Positions 18,593 to 27,957 of a DNA stretch of 64,000 bases are shown in pieces. Position 1 is the first letter of the stretch. Each line of letters opens with the position of its first letter. The stretch is from Nostoc sp. UHCC 0926 (lineage in GTDB: Bacteria > Cyanobacteriota > Cyanobacteriia > Cyanobacteriales > Nostocaceae), in assembly GCF_028623165.1 (NCBI RefSeq), contig NZ_CP117768.1, forward strand, positions 3,534,001-3,598,000, given 5' to 3'. Below the pieces are notes generated by a model. It did no database searches and was not told the DNA's origin. It saw only the letters and a list, made by a program, of their open reading frames with translations. Both the position numbers and the translations under genes were made by a program.

Positions 18593-19114
18593 AGTATAAG
18601 TTTTTTAGACAATGTTCTTTACCCTAGCCTACCTTTTGGCGAGTCGCCCAGAGAGCATCTACATTCTCTTTTGGTGTTTACAGCTTGTTTTGCCAGCCTT
18701 CTTGCTCTGCAATAATCTATCTAGAGGGGGTATACTTGGGAACCCAATTAATTTATTTAGCTTAAATCATCTCATTAATCGTTAGAAAGATTAATCATGA
18801 GTTAGCGATCGCTGGACAAATTAGACCTCTTGCAAAAGTCCCTAACACCCCTCCCCTTGGTAAGGGGAGGGGAGACAAAGCGTAGCTTTGGCGGGGTGGG
18901 GTTCTTATTTTTGATTTCTGCAAGAGGTCTATTACACTAGACCTCCTACTTCCCCACTCCCTAATCCTATAGATTGAAGTCTTCGCAGCATTTCATCCCA
19001 GAGCTAGATGTGAGGGATTTTCACGGTTATATATCATTACGACGGAAATGTGCCTCACAATACTGGAGATAAAAATGAGGTCGTGACCGAGCTAAAGTTC
19101 TGGAATTCGTCATC
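18593..19114. repeat. Spacer with a long imperfect inverted repeat upstream of susA
   Basis: A 107-bp element at 18825-18931 has arms AGACCTCTTGCAAAAG and its complement CTGCAAGAGGTCT, enclosing CCCTCCCCTTGGTAAGGGGA. It is a common dispersed-repeat type. The rest should include the promoters of the aminotransferase and, at 18932-19114, of sucrose synthase. A purine-poor AT stretch at 18740-18800 is unassigned. No gene is seen. Confidence 0.7.
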
Positions 19115-21532
19115 ATGAATGAACTAGTTCAAGCTGTCTTCAACAGTGATGAAAAAACTGCTCTACATCAGTTTATTTATGCGTTGAATACTTCAGGTAA
19201 GCATTACTTCCTAAGAAATGAGATTTTGCTCCTCTTTGCTGATTACTGTCATCAATCCCAAAAGCCAGCCTATTTTTACTACTCTTCTTATGTTGGCAAA
19301 CTGATACAGTACACCCACGAAATAATTCTCGAAGAGGAAAGTATCTGGTTCGTGGTTCGACCCAAGATTGCTAACCAGCAAGTTTGGCAACTGACAGCCG
19401 ATTTTAATAGTTTCGAGCATATGACACCCCAAGCGCTGCTAGATGTAAGAGATCGCTTAGTCAACCGCTACCAACCCCACATTCTCGAAATTGACCTCCA
19501 CCCCTTTTACGAGGATTCCCCAAGAATCGACGACCCCAGAAATATTGGTCAAGGTTTAGCCTTCCTGAACCGTTACCTGTGCAGTCAATTGTTGACTGAC
19601 CCCGAACATTGGTTAGAAATATTATTTCAAGCATTACATAGGCTGGAATACGATGGTATTCGCCTACTGTTGAACCATCGCATTCCCTCCGGTATTCAGC
19701 TAGCCAAACAAATTAAGCAAGCGCTCAAATTCCTGAGTGAGCTTGAGCCTAATGAACCCTATGAAAAATTCCGCTTTGACCTCCAAAAACTAGGCTTTGA
19801 GCCTGGTTGGGGTAACACTGCGGTACGAGTCTCCCAAACCCTAGAACTCCTCGACCGACTCATTTACTCTCCAGAACCTGGCATCTTAGAAACATTTGTC
19901 GCCCGTGTCCCCGCCGTCTTTCGCGTCGTCCTCGTTTCCATCCACGGTTGGGTTGGACAGGAAGATGTTTTAGGAAGAGATGAAACACTCGGTCAAGTTA
20001 TCTACGTCCTCGAACAAGCTCGCAGCTTAGAAAACAAACTGCGTGAAGAAATCAAACTCGCTGGACTGGACCTGCTGGGCATTAAGCCACATGTGATTAT
20101 TCTTACCCGGCTAATCCCTAACTGTGAAGAGACATTTTGCAACCTGCGTTTAGAAAAAGTCCAAGATACTGAAAATGCTTGGATATTGCGCGTTCCTTTT
20201 GGTGAATTCAATCCGGAAATTACTAACAATTGGATTTCTAAATTTGAGATTTGGCCCTATTTAGAAACATTTGCTCTAGATGCAGAAAAAGAATTACTAG
20301 CTCAATTCAAAGGCAAACCTAATCTGATTGTTGGCAACTACAGCGATGGGAACTTAGTAGCCTTTCTTTTATCTCGCCGGATGAAAGTTACCCAGTGCAA
20401 CATTGCCCATTCTTTGGACAAACCTAAATATCTATTTAGTAATTTATATTGGCAAGATTTAGAAGACCAATATCACTTCTCGGCCCAATTCACCGCTGAT
20501 TTAATCAGCATGAATGCAGCTGACTTCATTATCACATCGTCCTACCAAGAAATTGTCGGCACACCCGACACCATAGGTCAATACGAGTCGTACAAGTGGT
20601 TTACGATGCCACAGTTGTATCATGTGGTTGATGGGATTGATTTGTTTAGTCCTAAATTCAACTTGGTGCCGCCGGGAGTAAATGAGAATATTTTCTTTCC
20701 CTATAGCCAAAAAGAAGACCGAGATATTAACCTTGGCACCAAAATTCACGACCTACTCTTTATCCGCGAAGATCCCCAAATATTAGGTCACTTAGAGAAC
20801 CTTAATAAGCGACCAATTTTTGCTGCTGCTTCCGTCACTTCAATCAAAAATCTCACTGGGTTAGCTGAATGCTTTGGTCAAAGTCAGCCATTGCAAGAGC
20901 ATTGTAACCTGATCCTCTTAAGTGGGAAACTGCATCCACATGAAGCTACAAACCCAGAAGAAGCAGAAGAAATCCAAAAACTTCACGACATCATTGATCA
21001 ATATCATCTCTATGGTAATATTCGCTGGATAGGGATGCGTATCCCGACCCGCGACCTCGGCGAAGCTTACCGGGTAGTTGCAGACTCTCAGGGAATTTAT
21101 GTCCACTTTGCCCACTTTGAATCCTTCGGGCGGAGCATTTTGGAAGCGATGATTTCCGGCTTGCCAACTTTCGCCACTCAATTTGGTGGCTCTTTAGAAA
21201 TAATCGAGAACCAAGAGAATGGATTTAATGTTAATCCTACGGACTTAGAAGGAACAGCAAAGAAAATTTTAGACTTCGTTGAGCAATGCGATACTCATCC
21301 TGAACATTGGCACGAAGTCTCAGAATGGATGAGTCAGCGAATTCATAATAGATATAATTGGCATTTACATAGCAATCAATTACTACTGCTAGCGAAAATG
21401 TTTAGTTTCTGGAACTTTGTTGCTCCAGAAAATAACGAAGCCAGAGATCGCTATATGGAAGCCTTATTTCATCTCATTTATAAACCCAGAGCCGAAAAGA
21501 TTTTGGAAAAGCACATGGGGCACGGTGCTTAG
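19115..21532 (+). CDS. susA: Sucrose synthase
   Basis: This 805-aa GT4 enzyme reversibly converts sucrose and a nucleoside diphosphate into NDP-glucose and fructose; in heterocystous cyanobacteria it mainly cleaves sucrose and supplies sugar nucleotides. The N-terminal regulatory part (about 1-270) is followed by the glycosyltransferase domains: QCNIAHSLDKPKYLFSNLYW, VVDGIDLFSPKFNLVPPGVN and HFESFGRSILEAMISGLPTF, which holds the E-x7-E motif of retaining GT4 enzymes. The length is typical of bacterial SusA. The ATG has only a weak ribosome site. A glucoside phosphorylase fusion gene follows 342 bp downstream on the same strand, with a tandem array between. Confidence 0.96.
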   Translation: MNELVQAVFNSDEKTALHQFIYALNTSGKHYFLRNEILLLFADYCHQSQKPAYFYYSSYVGKLIQYTHEIILEEESIWFVVRPKIANQQVWQLTADFNSFEHMTPQALLDVRDRLVNRYQPHILEIDLHPFYEDSPRIDDPRNIGQGLAFLNRYLCSQLLTDPEHWLEILFQALHRLEYDGIRLLLNHRIPSGIQLAKQIKQALKFLSELEPNEPYEKFRFDLQKLGFEPGWGNTAVRVSQTLELLDRLIYSPEPGILETFVARVPAVFRVVLVSIHGWVGQEDVLGRDETLGQVIYVLEQARSLENKLREEIKLAGLDLLGIKPHVIILTRLIPNCEETFCNLRLEKVQDTENAWILRVPFGEFNPEITNNWISKFEIWPYLETFALDAEKELLAQFKGKPNLIVGNYSDGNLVAFLLSRRMKVTQCNIAHSLDKPKYLFSNLYWQDLEDQYHFSAQFTADLISMNAADFIITSSYQEIVGTPDTIGQYESYKWFTMPQLYHVVDGIDLFSPKFNLVPPGVNENIFFPYSQKEDRDINLGTKIHDLLFIREDPQILGHLENLNKRPIFAAASVTSIKNLTGLAECFGQSQPLQEHCNLILLSGKLHPHEATNPEEAEEIQKLHDIIDQYHLYGNIRWIGMRIPTRDLGEAYRVVADSQGIYVHFAHFESFGRSILEAMISGLPTFATQFGGSLEIIENQENGFNVNPTDLEGTAKKILDFVEQCDTHPEHWHEVSEWMSQRIHNRYNWHLHSNQLLLLAKMFSFWNFVAPENNEARDRYMEALFHLIYKPRAEKILEKHMGHGA

Positions 21533-21602
21533 GGAATGGGGAGTAGGGAATGAGGGGATGAGGGGAAGAGGGGACAAGGGGACAAGGGAAATTAGAGACT
21601 GA

Positions 21603-21854
21603 TTCATCTGCCTGAAAGACTCGTTCATCCACCTCGGAACTCCGTTCATCCACCTTTGATACTCGTTCATCCACCTCGGAACTCCGTTCATCCACCTTTG
21701 ATACTCGTTTATCCACCTCGGAACTCCGTTCATCTCCCTCAAAGACTCGTTTATCCACCTCGGAACTCCGTTCATCCACCTTTGATACTCGTTCATCCAC
21801 CTCGGAACTCCGTTCATCTGTCTCAAAGACTCGTTCATCCACCTCAAAGACTCA
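21603..21854. repeat. Tandem array, 12 units of 21 bp
   Basis: Twelve units of exactly 21 bp run from 21603 to 21854, built from TTCATCCACCT plus CGGAACTCCG or TTGATACTCG or a CAAAGACTCG variant, mostly alternating. Because 21 is a multiple of 3, several frames stay open through the array and create false ORFs on both strands, including an apparent N-terminal extension of the downstream gene. The units have no spacers, so it is not a CRISPR. Confidence 0.95.
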
Positions 21855-21874
21855 AAATCCCCACTCCCCACTTT

Positions 21875-24800
21875 ATGCAAACAAAAGCTCGTTCTCGCCA
21901 TTTTATCTACACAGACTGGATATTAATCGAAACCCAGTTTGACCCTGAGCAATTGCAATCCAAAGAAACCGTCTTTACAATCGGCAATGGATACTTGGGA
22001 ACAAGGGGCAGTTTTGAGGAAGGGCATCCTCATGCATTGCCAGCTACTTTCATCAACGGTGTCTATGACGATGTGCCGGTGGTGTACACTGAACTGGTAA
22101 ATTGCCCGGACTGGCTACCCTTGGTAGTGATTGTGAATGGCGATCGCTTCCGTCTCGATCAAGGTGAGATATTAAGCTACAATCGCCAACTTGACCTGCG
22201 TCAAGGACTACTTATCCGTGCCTTGCGTTGGCGTTCTCCAAGTGGGAACACCATAGATATCTATTTTGAACGCTTTGCTAGTCTTGCAGATCCGCACGTG
22301 TTGGCGCTACGCTGCAATATAACGCCAGTAGATTTTGATGGGTTAATTGAAGTTCAAGCTAGCATTAACGGCTATCCAGAAAATCAGGGTTTCAATCACT
22401 GGGAAGGACTGGATCAGGGCAAGACAAACCAAGGAATCTGGTTGCAACGCCGCACCCGCAACTCCCGAATTGAACTCGGTATGGCAGCTAAGGTAACAAT
22501 ATTAGGCACTGAAGCATCTTTGCAAGTAAGTACCGCACCTGGTTATCCTACCTTGAGTACGACCTACCAGGCTAAAGTGCAACAGACCGTAACAGTAGAA
22601 AAAATCGTCACAGTTTTTACCTCGCGGGAGATTGAAACACCAGTCCCAGCAGCTCAAGAAAAACTTGCACACCTGCCAGACTATGCAACATTACTAAAAG
22701 CCAATCTAAAGGCATGGGATGAGGTTTGGCAGCAAAGTGACATCATGATTGAAGGGGATAGCACAGCTACTTTTGCAGTTCGCTACAATCTGTTTCAGCT
22801 GCTGATTGCTGGCCCACGGGATGATGATCGGGTGAGTATTCCTGCTAAAACCCTTTCGGGGTTTGGTTATCGCGGTCATATCTTTTGGGATACAGAAATT
22901 TTTATGCTGCCCCTGTTTCTGTTTACCCAACCAGCGATCGCCCACAACTTACTCACTTACCGCTGGCACACCTTACCAGGAGCGCAACGCAAGGCAGCCC
23001 ATTACGGGTATAAAGGGGCAATGTATGCCTGGGAAAGTGCAGATACCGGAGATGAAGTGACACCACGTTGGGCACTCGAAAGTGATTTTTATGGTGAAGA
23101 CGTGCGGATTTGGTGCCGCGATCGCGAAATTCATATCAATGCAGATATCCCCTACGGCATCTGGAACTACTGGCAAACCACTGGTGACGATGAGTGGATG
23201 CAAAAGTGCGGCGCAGAGGTGATCTTGGATGCCGCCATTTTTTGGGGTAGCCGGGTGGAATTCAATCCTGAGCAGGAAAAGTATGAAATTCGGGGAGTGA
23301 TCGGAGCGGATGAATACCATGAATTCGTCCACAACAACGCCTTTACAAACCGGATGGCGCAATGGCATTTAGAGAAAGCGATCGCAGTCTATGATTGGTT
23401 GGTTGACAAATTCCCCGAACGAGCTACCGAACTAGAAGAGAAACTAAAACTCACCCCAGAAGAACGAACACACTGGCAAGATATCATCGCCAAAATATTG
23501 TTTTTTTATGACCCATCAACAGAACTAATTGAGCAGATCGAGGGATTTTTCCAATTGGAAGATATTAACTTAGCAGAATATGAACCACGCGATCGCTCCA
23601 TACAAGGCATCTTAGGTATTGAGAAAACCAATAAATTTCAAGTACTCAAGCAGCCGGATGTATTGATGCTGCTTTATTTAATGCGGGAATCAGCAGATTT
23701 TCCCTACAACAAAAAAGCATTGCAGACAAACTGGGAGTACTACGCACCCCGCACCGACATTACCTATGGTTCGTCTCTTGGGCCAGCAGTTCACGCCATC
23801 TTAGCTTCCGATTTGGGCAAATCAACGGAAGCTTACGAACAGTTTATGCACGCGTCAATGGTGGATCTTGAAGATAACCGAGGTAACACCAAAGATGGAA
23901 TTCATGGCGCTACTGCTGGTGGCGTTTGGCAAGCTGTAATTTTTGGATTCGGTGGCATCCAACTAACCGAAAACGGCCCCGTAGCCAATCCCCACCTGCC
24001 CCCTGGCTGGACACGTCTGAAGTTTAAACTGCACTGGCGCGGAGAATGGCACGAGTTCGATCTCCGTCCGGGACAAGTTGCCCAAGGTATAGCTAGTCAA
24101 CTAGAATATCTTCAACTTTCCGTCTCCCCAAATCCCCCAAATTTCCGCTCAGAAGCTTCTGAACACCAGGCTGATTCCCCTGCCTCCTCATCCCCCCCAG
24201 TCGCCAATCCCCAATCCCAGAGCGAAGCAACCGATAACTTCAACATCCAAGGATTCATCTTCGACCTAGATGGTGTGCTAACAGATACAGCAGAACTTCA
24301 TTATTTAGGTTGGCAAAAGCTAGCAGATGAAGAGGGTATACCCTTTAATCGGGAGGCTAACGAAGCGCTGCGGGGTGTATCCCGTCGTGCTTCCCTGATG
24401 CTGATTCTTAAGAATAGACCGTATTCGGAAGCACAAATCGAGGAGATGATGGAGCGCAAGAATCGCTATTATGTGGAATTGATGCAAAAGATGACGCCCC
24501 AGGATTTGTTACCAGGTGCGATCGCCTTCTTGGATGAACTGCGGCAAGCTGGGATTAAAATCGGTATTGGTTCAGGTAGTAAAAATGCCCGCACAGTGAT
24601 CGAGCGACTGGGCATTGCTGATAAAATAGATGCGATCGCTGACGGTTATAGTGTACAGGAACCCAAGCCAGCACCCGACCTATTTCTGTATGCAGCCAAG
24701 CAACTAGGACTCGAACCAGAGCAATCTGTAGTTGTAGAAGATGCCGCAGCAGGCGTTGAAGCGGCTCTAGCCGCTGGTATGTGGGCAGTAGGACTCGGCC

Positions 24801-24922
24801 CCGCTGAACGAGTTGGAGCCGCTCATGTTGTTTTGCCCAGCCTAGCAGGGGTCAAATGGGCAGATTTAAGAGCCAAATTAAACAACATTGCCAGACAAAA
24901 GAATTTAGGAACTTCCAAATAA
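21875..24922 (+). CDS. GH65 glucoside phosphorylase fused to beta-phosphoglucomutase
   Basis: I start at ATG 21875 (MQTKARSRHFIYTDWILIET); the open frame reaches back to 21656 but that part only translates the tandem array. The 1015-aa product has a family-65 (alpha/alpha)6 domain (about 1-755) with the general acid Glu in GVIGADEYHE (about residue 480), a Pro/Ser-rich linker (about 757-785), and a HAD domain (about 790-1015) with FDLDGVLTDTAELHY, GSGSKNARTV and VVEDAAAGVEAA. GH65 would phosphorolyse an alpha-glucoside such as maltose, trehalose or kojibiose to beta-glucose-1-phosphate, which the fused mutase turns into glucose-6-phosphate. The disaccharide is not predictable. It is linked to susA. 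Confidence 0.93.
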   Translation: MQTKARSRHFIYTDWILIETQFDPEQLQSKETVFTIGNGYLGTRGSFEEGHPHALPATFINGVYDDVPVVYTELVNCPDWLPLVVIVNGDRFRLDQGEILSYNRQLDLRQGLLIRALRWRSPSGNTIDIYFERFASLADPHVLALRCNITPVDFDGLIEVQASINGYPENQGFNHWEGLDQGKTNQGIWLQRRTRNSRIELGMAAKVTILGTEASLQVSTAPGYPTLSTTYQAKVQQTVTVEKIVTVFTSREIETPVPAAQEKLAHLPDYATLLKANLKAWDEVWQQSDIMIEGDSTATFAVRYNLFQLLIAGPRDDDRVSIPAKTLSGFGYRGHIFWDTEIFMLPLFLFTQPAIAHNLLTYRWHTLPGAQRKAAHYGYKGAMYAWESADTGDEVTPRWALESDFYGEDVRIWCRDREIHINADIPYGIWNYWQTTGDDEWMQKCGAEVILDAAIFWGSRVEFNPEQEKYEIRGVIGADEYHEFVHNNAFTNRMAQWHLEKAIAVYDWLVDKFPERATELEEKLKLTPEERTHWQDIIAKILFFYDPSTELIEQIEGFFQLEDINLAEYEPRDRSIQGILGIEKTNKFQVLKQPDVLMLLYLMRESADFPYNKKALQTNWEYYAPRTDITYGSSLGPAVHAILASDLGKSTEAYEQFMHASMVDLEDNRGNTKDGIHGATAGGVWQAVIFGFGGIQLTENGPVANPHLPPGWTRLKFKLHWRGEWHEFDLRPGQVAQGIASQLEYLQLSVSPNPPNFRSEASEHQADSPASSSPPVANPQSQSEATDNFNIQGFIFDLDGVLTDTAELHYLGWQKLADEEGIPFNREANEALRGVSRRASLMLILKNRPYSEAQIEEMMERKNRYYVELMQKMTPQDLLPGAIAFLDELRQAGIKIGIGSGSKNARTVIERLGIADKIDAIADGYSVQEPKPAPDLFLYAAKQLGLEPEQSVVVEDAAAGVEAALAAGMWAVGLGPAERVGAAHVVLPSLAGVKWADLRAKLNNIARQKNLGTSK

Positions 24923-25586
24923 AATTTGTTGAAAGTCCCTAAAGGAGACGCTCTTGCGTTCGGGCATCCTACGGCAGGCGTTCCCGCAGGGTAGCAATTT
25001 GCTTGCGGTTTGGGATTGCTTTGCTACATTTCATTTCGTTCGCAATGACATAAATAATTTTGCGTAACCCCTTATGATCTGCGTCTTTTGAGTATCAAAG
25101 ACTCGTTAACGGAGTTGTAAGCTTCATTACAGCAGAATTCAAGTATTTTAACCACATCTGTCGTAGGGGCGCAAGGCCTTGCGCCCCTACCGCGTGGTCT
25201 ATTTACCTGAAAATAGCTGTAATGAGTATCAAAGACTCGTGAAACTATTTTTACACCAAGTTGCATTCTAAAACATATCTCCTCTGCCACCCCATCTCAC
25301 CTTAGGGGTTCCTGCCATAGACCTCTTGGCATGGAACTTAAACTCAAGCGATGAAACTGATAACTAATAACTGTTAAACTCTTAAACCCAAAAGATAGTA
25401 CAATAATCAATCACTTTTATTTATCGAATTAAAAGCAAAAAATAGTTGCTTCTATCCTTGAAGGTCTTTAAAGTAGAGTTAGCCCGTCAACAATAAGTTT
25501 ATTGTAAAGTTTTTCTTAACAGTAGGTTAGGGAAACGAACTCAAAGACTTTGTATCTTTAAAATATGACTTTAAAATATTACGCCT
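24923..25586. repeat. Repeat-rich spacer, including a 90-bp TA-flanked MITE
   Basis: The region has no supported gene. At 24960-25060 lies a dispersed GCAATTTGC-type repeat ending with TTCGCAATGACA. At 25130-25219 is a 90-bp element bounded by TA on both sides, starting CAGCAGAATTCAAGTATTTT and ending AAAATAGCTG, with the palindromic core GGGGCGCAAGGCCTTGCGCC. Both flanks contain GAGTATCAAAGACTCGT, related to the 21-bp units at 21603. The last 250 bp are AT-rich and likely contain the promoter of the Rrf2 gene. Confidence 0.75.
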
Positions 25587-26024
25587 GTGGTAATCTCTAA
25601 CAAATCAGAATACGCACTTCTAGCCCTGTTAGAGTTGGCAACCTGCTACCCTAACGGTGAAGCCTTACAAATTCGAGAGATAGCGGTATTGCAAGACATA
25701 CCGAACCGCTATTTGGAACAACTCCTAGCAACATTAAGGCGTGGAGGTTTAATTAAGAGTATACGTGGAGCCAAGGGTGGCTATGTTCTGGCACGAGAAC
25801 CTGGTAAGATTACAGTGTTCGATGCTTTTAGCTGCATGGAAGGGTCAGATATTGTTGTCTCTGATTGTGAGCCGACTCCCAACACGGTAGAAGGTGAGCT
25901 AATTCAGGAAGTCTGGCAGGAAGCACGTCAGGCTGCTAACTCCGTTTTGGAAAAATATACACTCCAAGACCTTTGTGAGCGAAGATCAATCCGCAAGCAG
26001 AAGGAACTCATGTATTACATTTAG
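25587..26024 (+). CDS. Rrf2 family transcriptional regulator
   Basis: This 145-aa protein starts at a GTG (25587), giving MVISNKSEYALLALLELATC. The Rrf2 winged helix-turn-helix covers about residues 5-75 (LQIREIAVLQDIPNRYLEQL, SIRGAKGGYVLAREP). Three Cys are present in the region that binds Fe-S in IscR-type members (about residues 83-131: SCMEGS, SDCEPT, DLCERR), but their spacing does not match the compact IscR triplet, so cluster binding is uncertain. Its targets are unknown; the pentapeptide-repeat and DUF2243 genes directly downstream are possible members of its regulon. Confidence 0.88.
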   Translation: MVISNKSEYALLALLELATCYPNGEALQIREIAVLQDIPNRYLEQLLATLRRGGLIKSIRGAKGGYVLAREPGKITVFDAFSCMEGSDIVVSDCEPTPNTVEGELIQEVWQEARQAANSVLEKYTLQDLCERRSIRKQKELMYYI

Positions 26025-26094
26025 GAAGGATGAAGTGGGAGAATTTTCATCCTTAATATCAAAGTAATAACGAGATAACGCGTGAGGCTGTTAT

Positions 26095-26487
26095 ATGCCT
26101 GAAGTCAATTCTCAACAGCCGATAAATAGTGCCGCTACTCTTGTGGAGAGTTATGCAGCCGGAAAACGAGATTTTAGTAAAGCAGAACTGGGTGATGCTG
26201 ATTTGCAAAGCATTAACTTGAAAGGATCTGATCTCAGTTATGCTGACTTGAGTGAAGCTAACCTGAGTGGCGCTAATTTGAGGGGAACTGACCTGAGCTT
26301 TGCCGATCTAAGTCAAGCTAATCTGAAGGATACTGATCTTAGGGGAACATTGTTGATGTCAGCGAATCTGTGCCAAGCGGACCTCAAAGGAGCGAATCTG
26401 GAAAAAGCAGACTACGATCGCAGCACCCATTTTCCTCAAGATTTCGACCCAGTGAAAGCGGGTATGCAGATTAAATTTGAAAATTGA
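26095..26487 (+). CDS. Pentapeptide repeat protein
   Basis: This 130-aa protein consists mostly of A(D/N)LXX repeats from about residue 31 to 106 (ADLQSINLKGSDLSYADLSE and onwards), which fold into a right-handed quadrilateral beta helix. The function of such short proteins in cyanobacteria is mostly unknown. No signal peptide is present. It follows the Rrf2 gene by 70 bp and precedes DUF2243 by 86 bp on the same strand. Confidence 0.92.
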   Translation: MPEVNSQQPINSAATLVESYAAGKRDFSKAELGDADLQSINLKGSDLSYADLSEANLSGANLRGTDLSFADLSQANLKDTDLRGTLLMSANLCQADLKGANLEKADYDRSTHFPQDFDPVKAGMQIKFEN

Positions 26488-26585
26488 TTAATTTAAGTTG
26501 AATGATCGTATCTACCTCAAGATAGAAGATTTTTCTGCCAAAAGATGTTGTATTTTGGTAAGAAAGCCTATCTATGAGGTTGACA

Positions 26586-27074
26586 ATGGAGGCAAAAAGT
26601 GAAACCTTCTACCGACGCGCACCGTTAATTAGTGCTGGAATTTGTCTTGGTGTGGGTCTTGGAGGATTTCTTGATGGAATTTTACTCCATCAGCTCCTCC
26701 AGTGGCATCATATGCTCAGTAGCATTCGACCTCTGACAAACACGGCAAATATAGATTTGAACATGGTATGGGATGGGTTATTTCATGCCTTGGATTGGGT
26801 ATTCACCGTAGTAGGACTTGTGTTGCTATGGCGTGCAGGAGGGCGTGATGATGTTCCTTGGTCATCACAAACCTTTATTGGGTCAATAGTGATTGGAACT
26901 GGGTTATTTGACTTTGTTGAAGGTCTAATTGACCACCAAATTCTCGGTATCCATCATGTGAAACCAGGTCCAAATCAGTTAGTTTGGGATCTAGGATTTC
27001 TTGCATTCGGTGCGCTACTTATTGTTATCGGCTCAATAGTGATAAAAAAAGAGTCAGTAGTCAATAGTCAATAG
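26586..27074 (+). CDS. DUF2243 integral membrane protein
   Basis: Start choice: the ATG at 26586 has GAGG six bases before it, while the in-frame ATG at 26574 has no ribosome site. The about 162-aa product has four membrane helices with the DUF2243 signature GLGGFLDGILLHQLLQWHHM, LFHALDWVFTVVGLVLLWRA, GLFDFVEGLIDHQILGIHHV and FLAFGALLIVIGSIV. The conserved His and Asp in the helices suggest metal or heme binding, but no function is established. The same-strand neighbour upstream is the pentapeptide-repeat gene. Confidence 0.9.
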   Translation: MEAKSETFYRRAPLISAGICLGVGLGGFLDGILLHQLLQWHHMLSSIRPLTNTANIDLNMVWDGLFHALDWVFTVVGLVLLWRAGGRDDVPWSSQTFIGSIVIGTGLFDFVEGLIDHQILGIHHVKPGPNQLVWDLGFLAFGALLIVIGSIVIKKESVVNSQ

Positions 27075-27093
27075 TCATGGGCATGGGGCAATT

Positions 27094-27165
27094 CAATTTT
27101 GGATTTTGGATTGATGATTTTAGATTAAATTTCAATTCTTTAATCCAAAATCTAAAATCTAAAAT
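27094..27165. repeat. Short MITE-like element with heptad arms
   Basis: Bounded by AATTTTGGATTTTGGATT and AATCTAAAATCTAAAATT, about 72 bp. A closely related copy lies at about 58576-58856, there interrupted by two other repeats (see that entry). The surroundings (GGGCATGGGGCAATTC on the left) are also shared between both loci. Confidence 0.8.
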
Positions 27166-27203
27166 TCTTATTCCCCTGCCTCCCCCACTCCCCACTCCCC
27201 CTT

Positions 27204-27812
27204 ATGTCTACAGATACTTTTGAAAAAACTAGCTGGAGTTGGCAGCTTTCTCAATTCCAACACCAAGTGGGAGAATGGTGTGAATACCAGTTTTACCGCT
27301 TTCAACAGGCTTTGCCCGAATTGCCTACTGGATGGTCGATTAGCCCAAGGCTTGGTGAGTTGTTGAAATTCCTCTTTTGGCTGGTAATAGGCTTATTTAT
27401 AGCTTGGGTGAGTTGGCGATTATGGCGAGAATTCAGTCCTTATGTATATTCTTGGCTGAATAGAAGTGGCAATATGACTGATTTTCGCGTAAAAAATCGC
27501 TCTAGTGAGTCATCTATAGCCCTTTTGTTGGAGCGATCGCAAGAATTTTACCGTCAGGGTAACTACCGTGAAGCTTGCCGTTGTATCTATTTAGCGATGT
27601 TGCAGCAGTTGGATCAAAACACCATCGCACCCCACAAACTCAGCCGTACAGATGGAGAATATCTGCAATTGCTGCGATCGTCTGTGACTCCCATACAGCC
27701 TTATGAAACTTTAATTACCACTCACGAGCAATTATGTTTTGGTAATGCCGAAATTTTGCCAGACAATTATGAACAGTGTCGGCAAGCTTATCGGGAAATT
27801 TCCCCAGAATGA
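27204..27812 (+). CDS. DUF4129 domain membrane protein
   Basis: This 202-aa protein has one membrane helix (about residues 52-74, LLKFLFWLVIGLFIAWVSWR) and a C-terminal DUF4129 domain (about 105-200) with RQGNYREACRCIYLAMLQQL and ISRTDGEY-like LSRTDGEYLQLL. DUF4129 proteins often sit with DUF58, MoxR and transglutaminase genes, but none is adjacent here. The role is unknown. The C-rich poly-C stretch just before ATG 27204 contains no ribosome site. Confidence 0.88.
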   Translation: MSTDTFEKTSWSWQLSQFQHQVGEWCEYQFYRFQQALPELPTGWSISPRLGELLKFLFWLVIGLFIAWVSWRLWREFSPYVYSWLNRSGNMTDFRVKNRSSESSIALLLERSQEFYRQGNYREACRCIYLAMLQQLDQNTIAPHKLSRTDGEYLQLLRSSVTPIQPYETLITTHEQLCFGNAEILPDNYEQCRQAYREISPE

Positions 27813-27957
27813 AGAGGGACGCAGGGACGTAAAGATTAAACTCTGTTCCCATGCAGAGCATGGGAATGCCTATTTAGAGGCTCTGCCGCCAAAGACTAGA
27901 GGCATAGCCTCCCTAAACCCATTCCTTGGCAGAGCCAAGGAACGAGAGGTTGATATT

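Noticed and set aside
21603..21854. Possible CRISPR array
   Set aside because: The 21-bp units are contiguous without unique spacers, and no cas gene is in the window. The same holds for 29633 and 44296.
21656..21874. 73-residue N-terminal extension of the GH65-mutase protein (HPPRNSVHPP-type)
   Set aside because: It only translates the tandem array; GH65 homology begins right at MQTKARSRHF (21875).
21464..21901. 145-aa and 122-aa minus-strand frames made of MNGVPRW and KVDERSSEV repeats
   Set aside because: They are translations of the 21-bp tandem array, which keeps three frames open; they overlap susA and the GH65 gene and show no start context.
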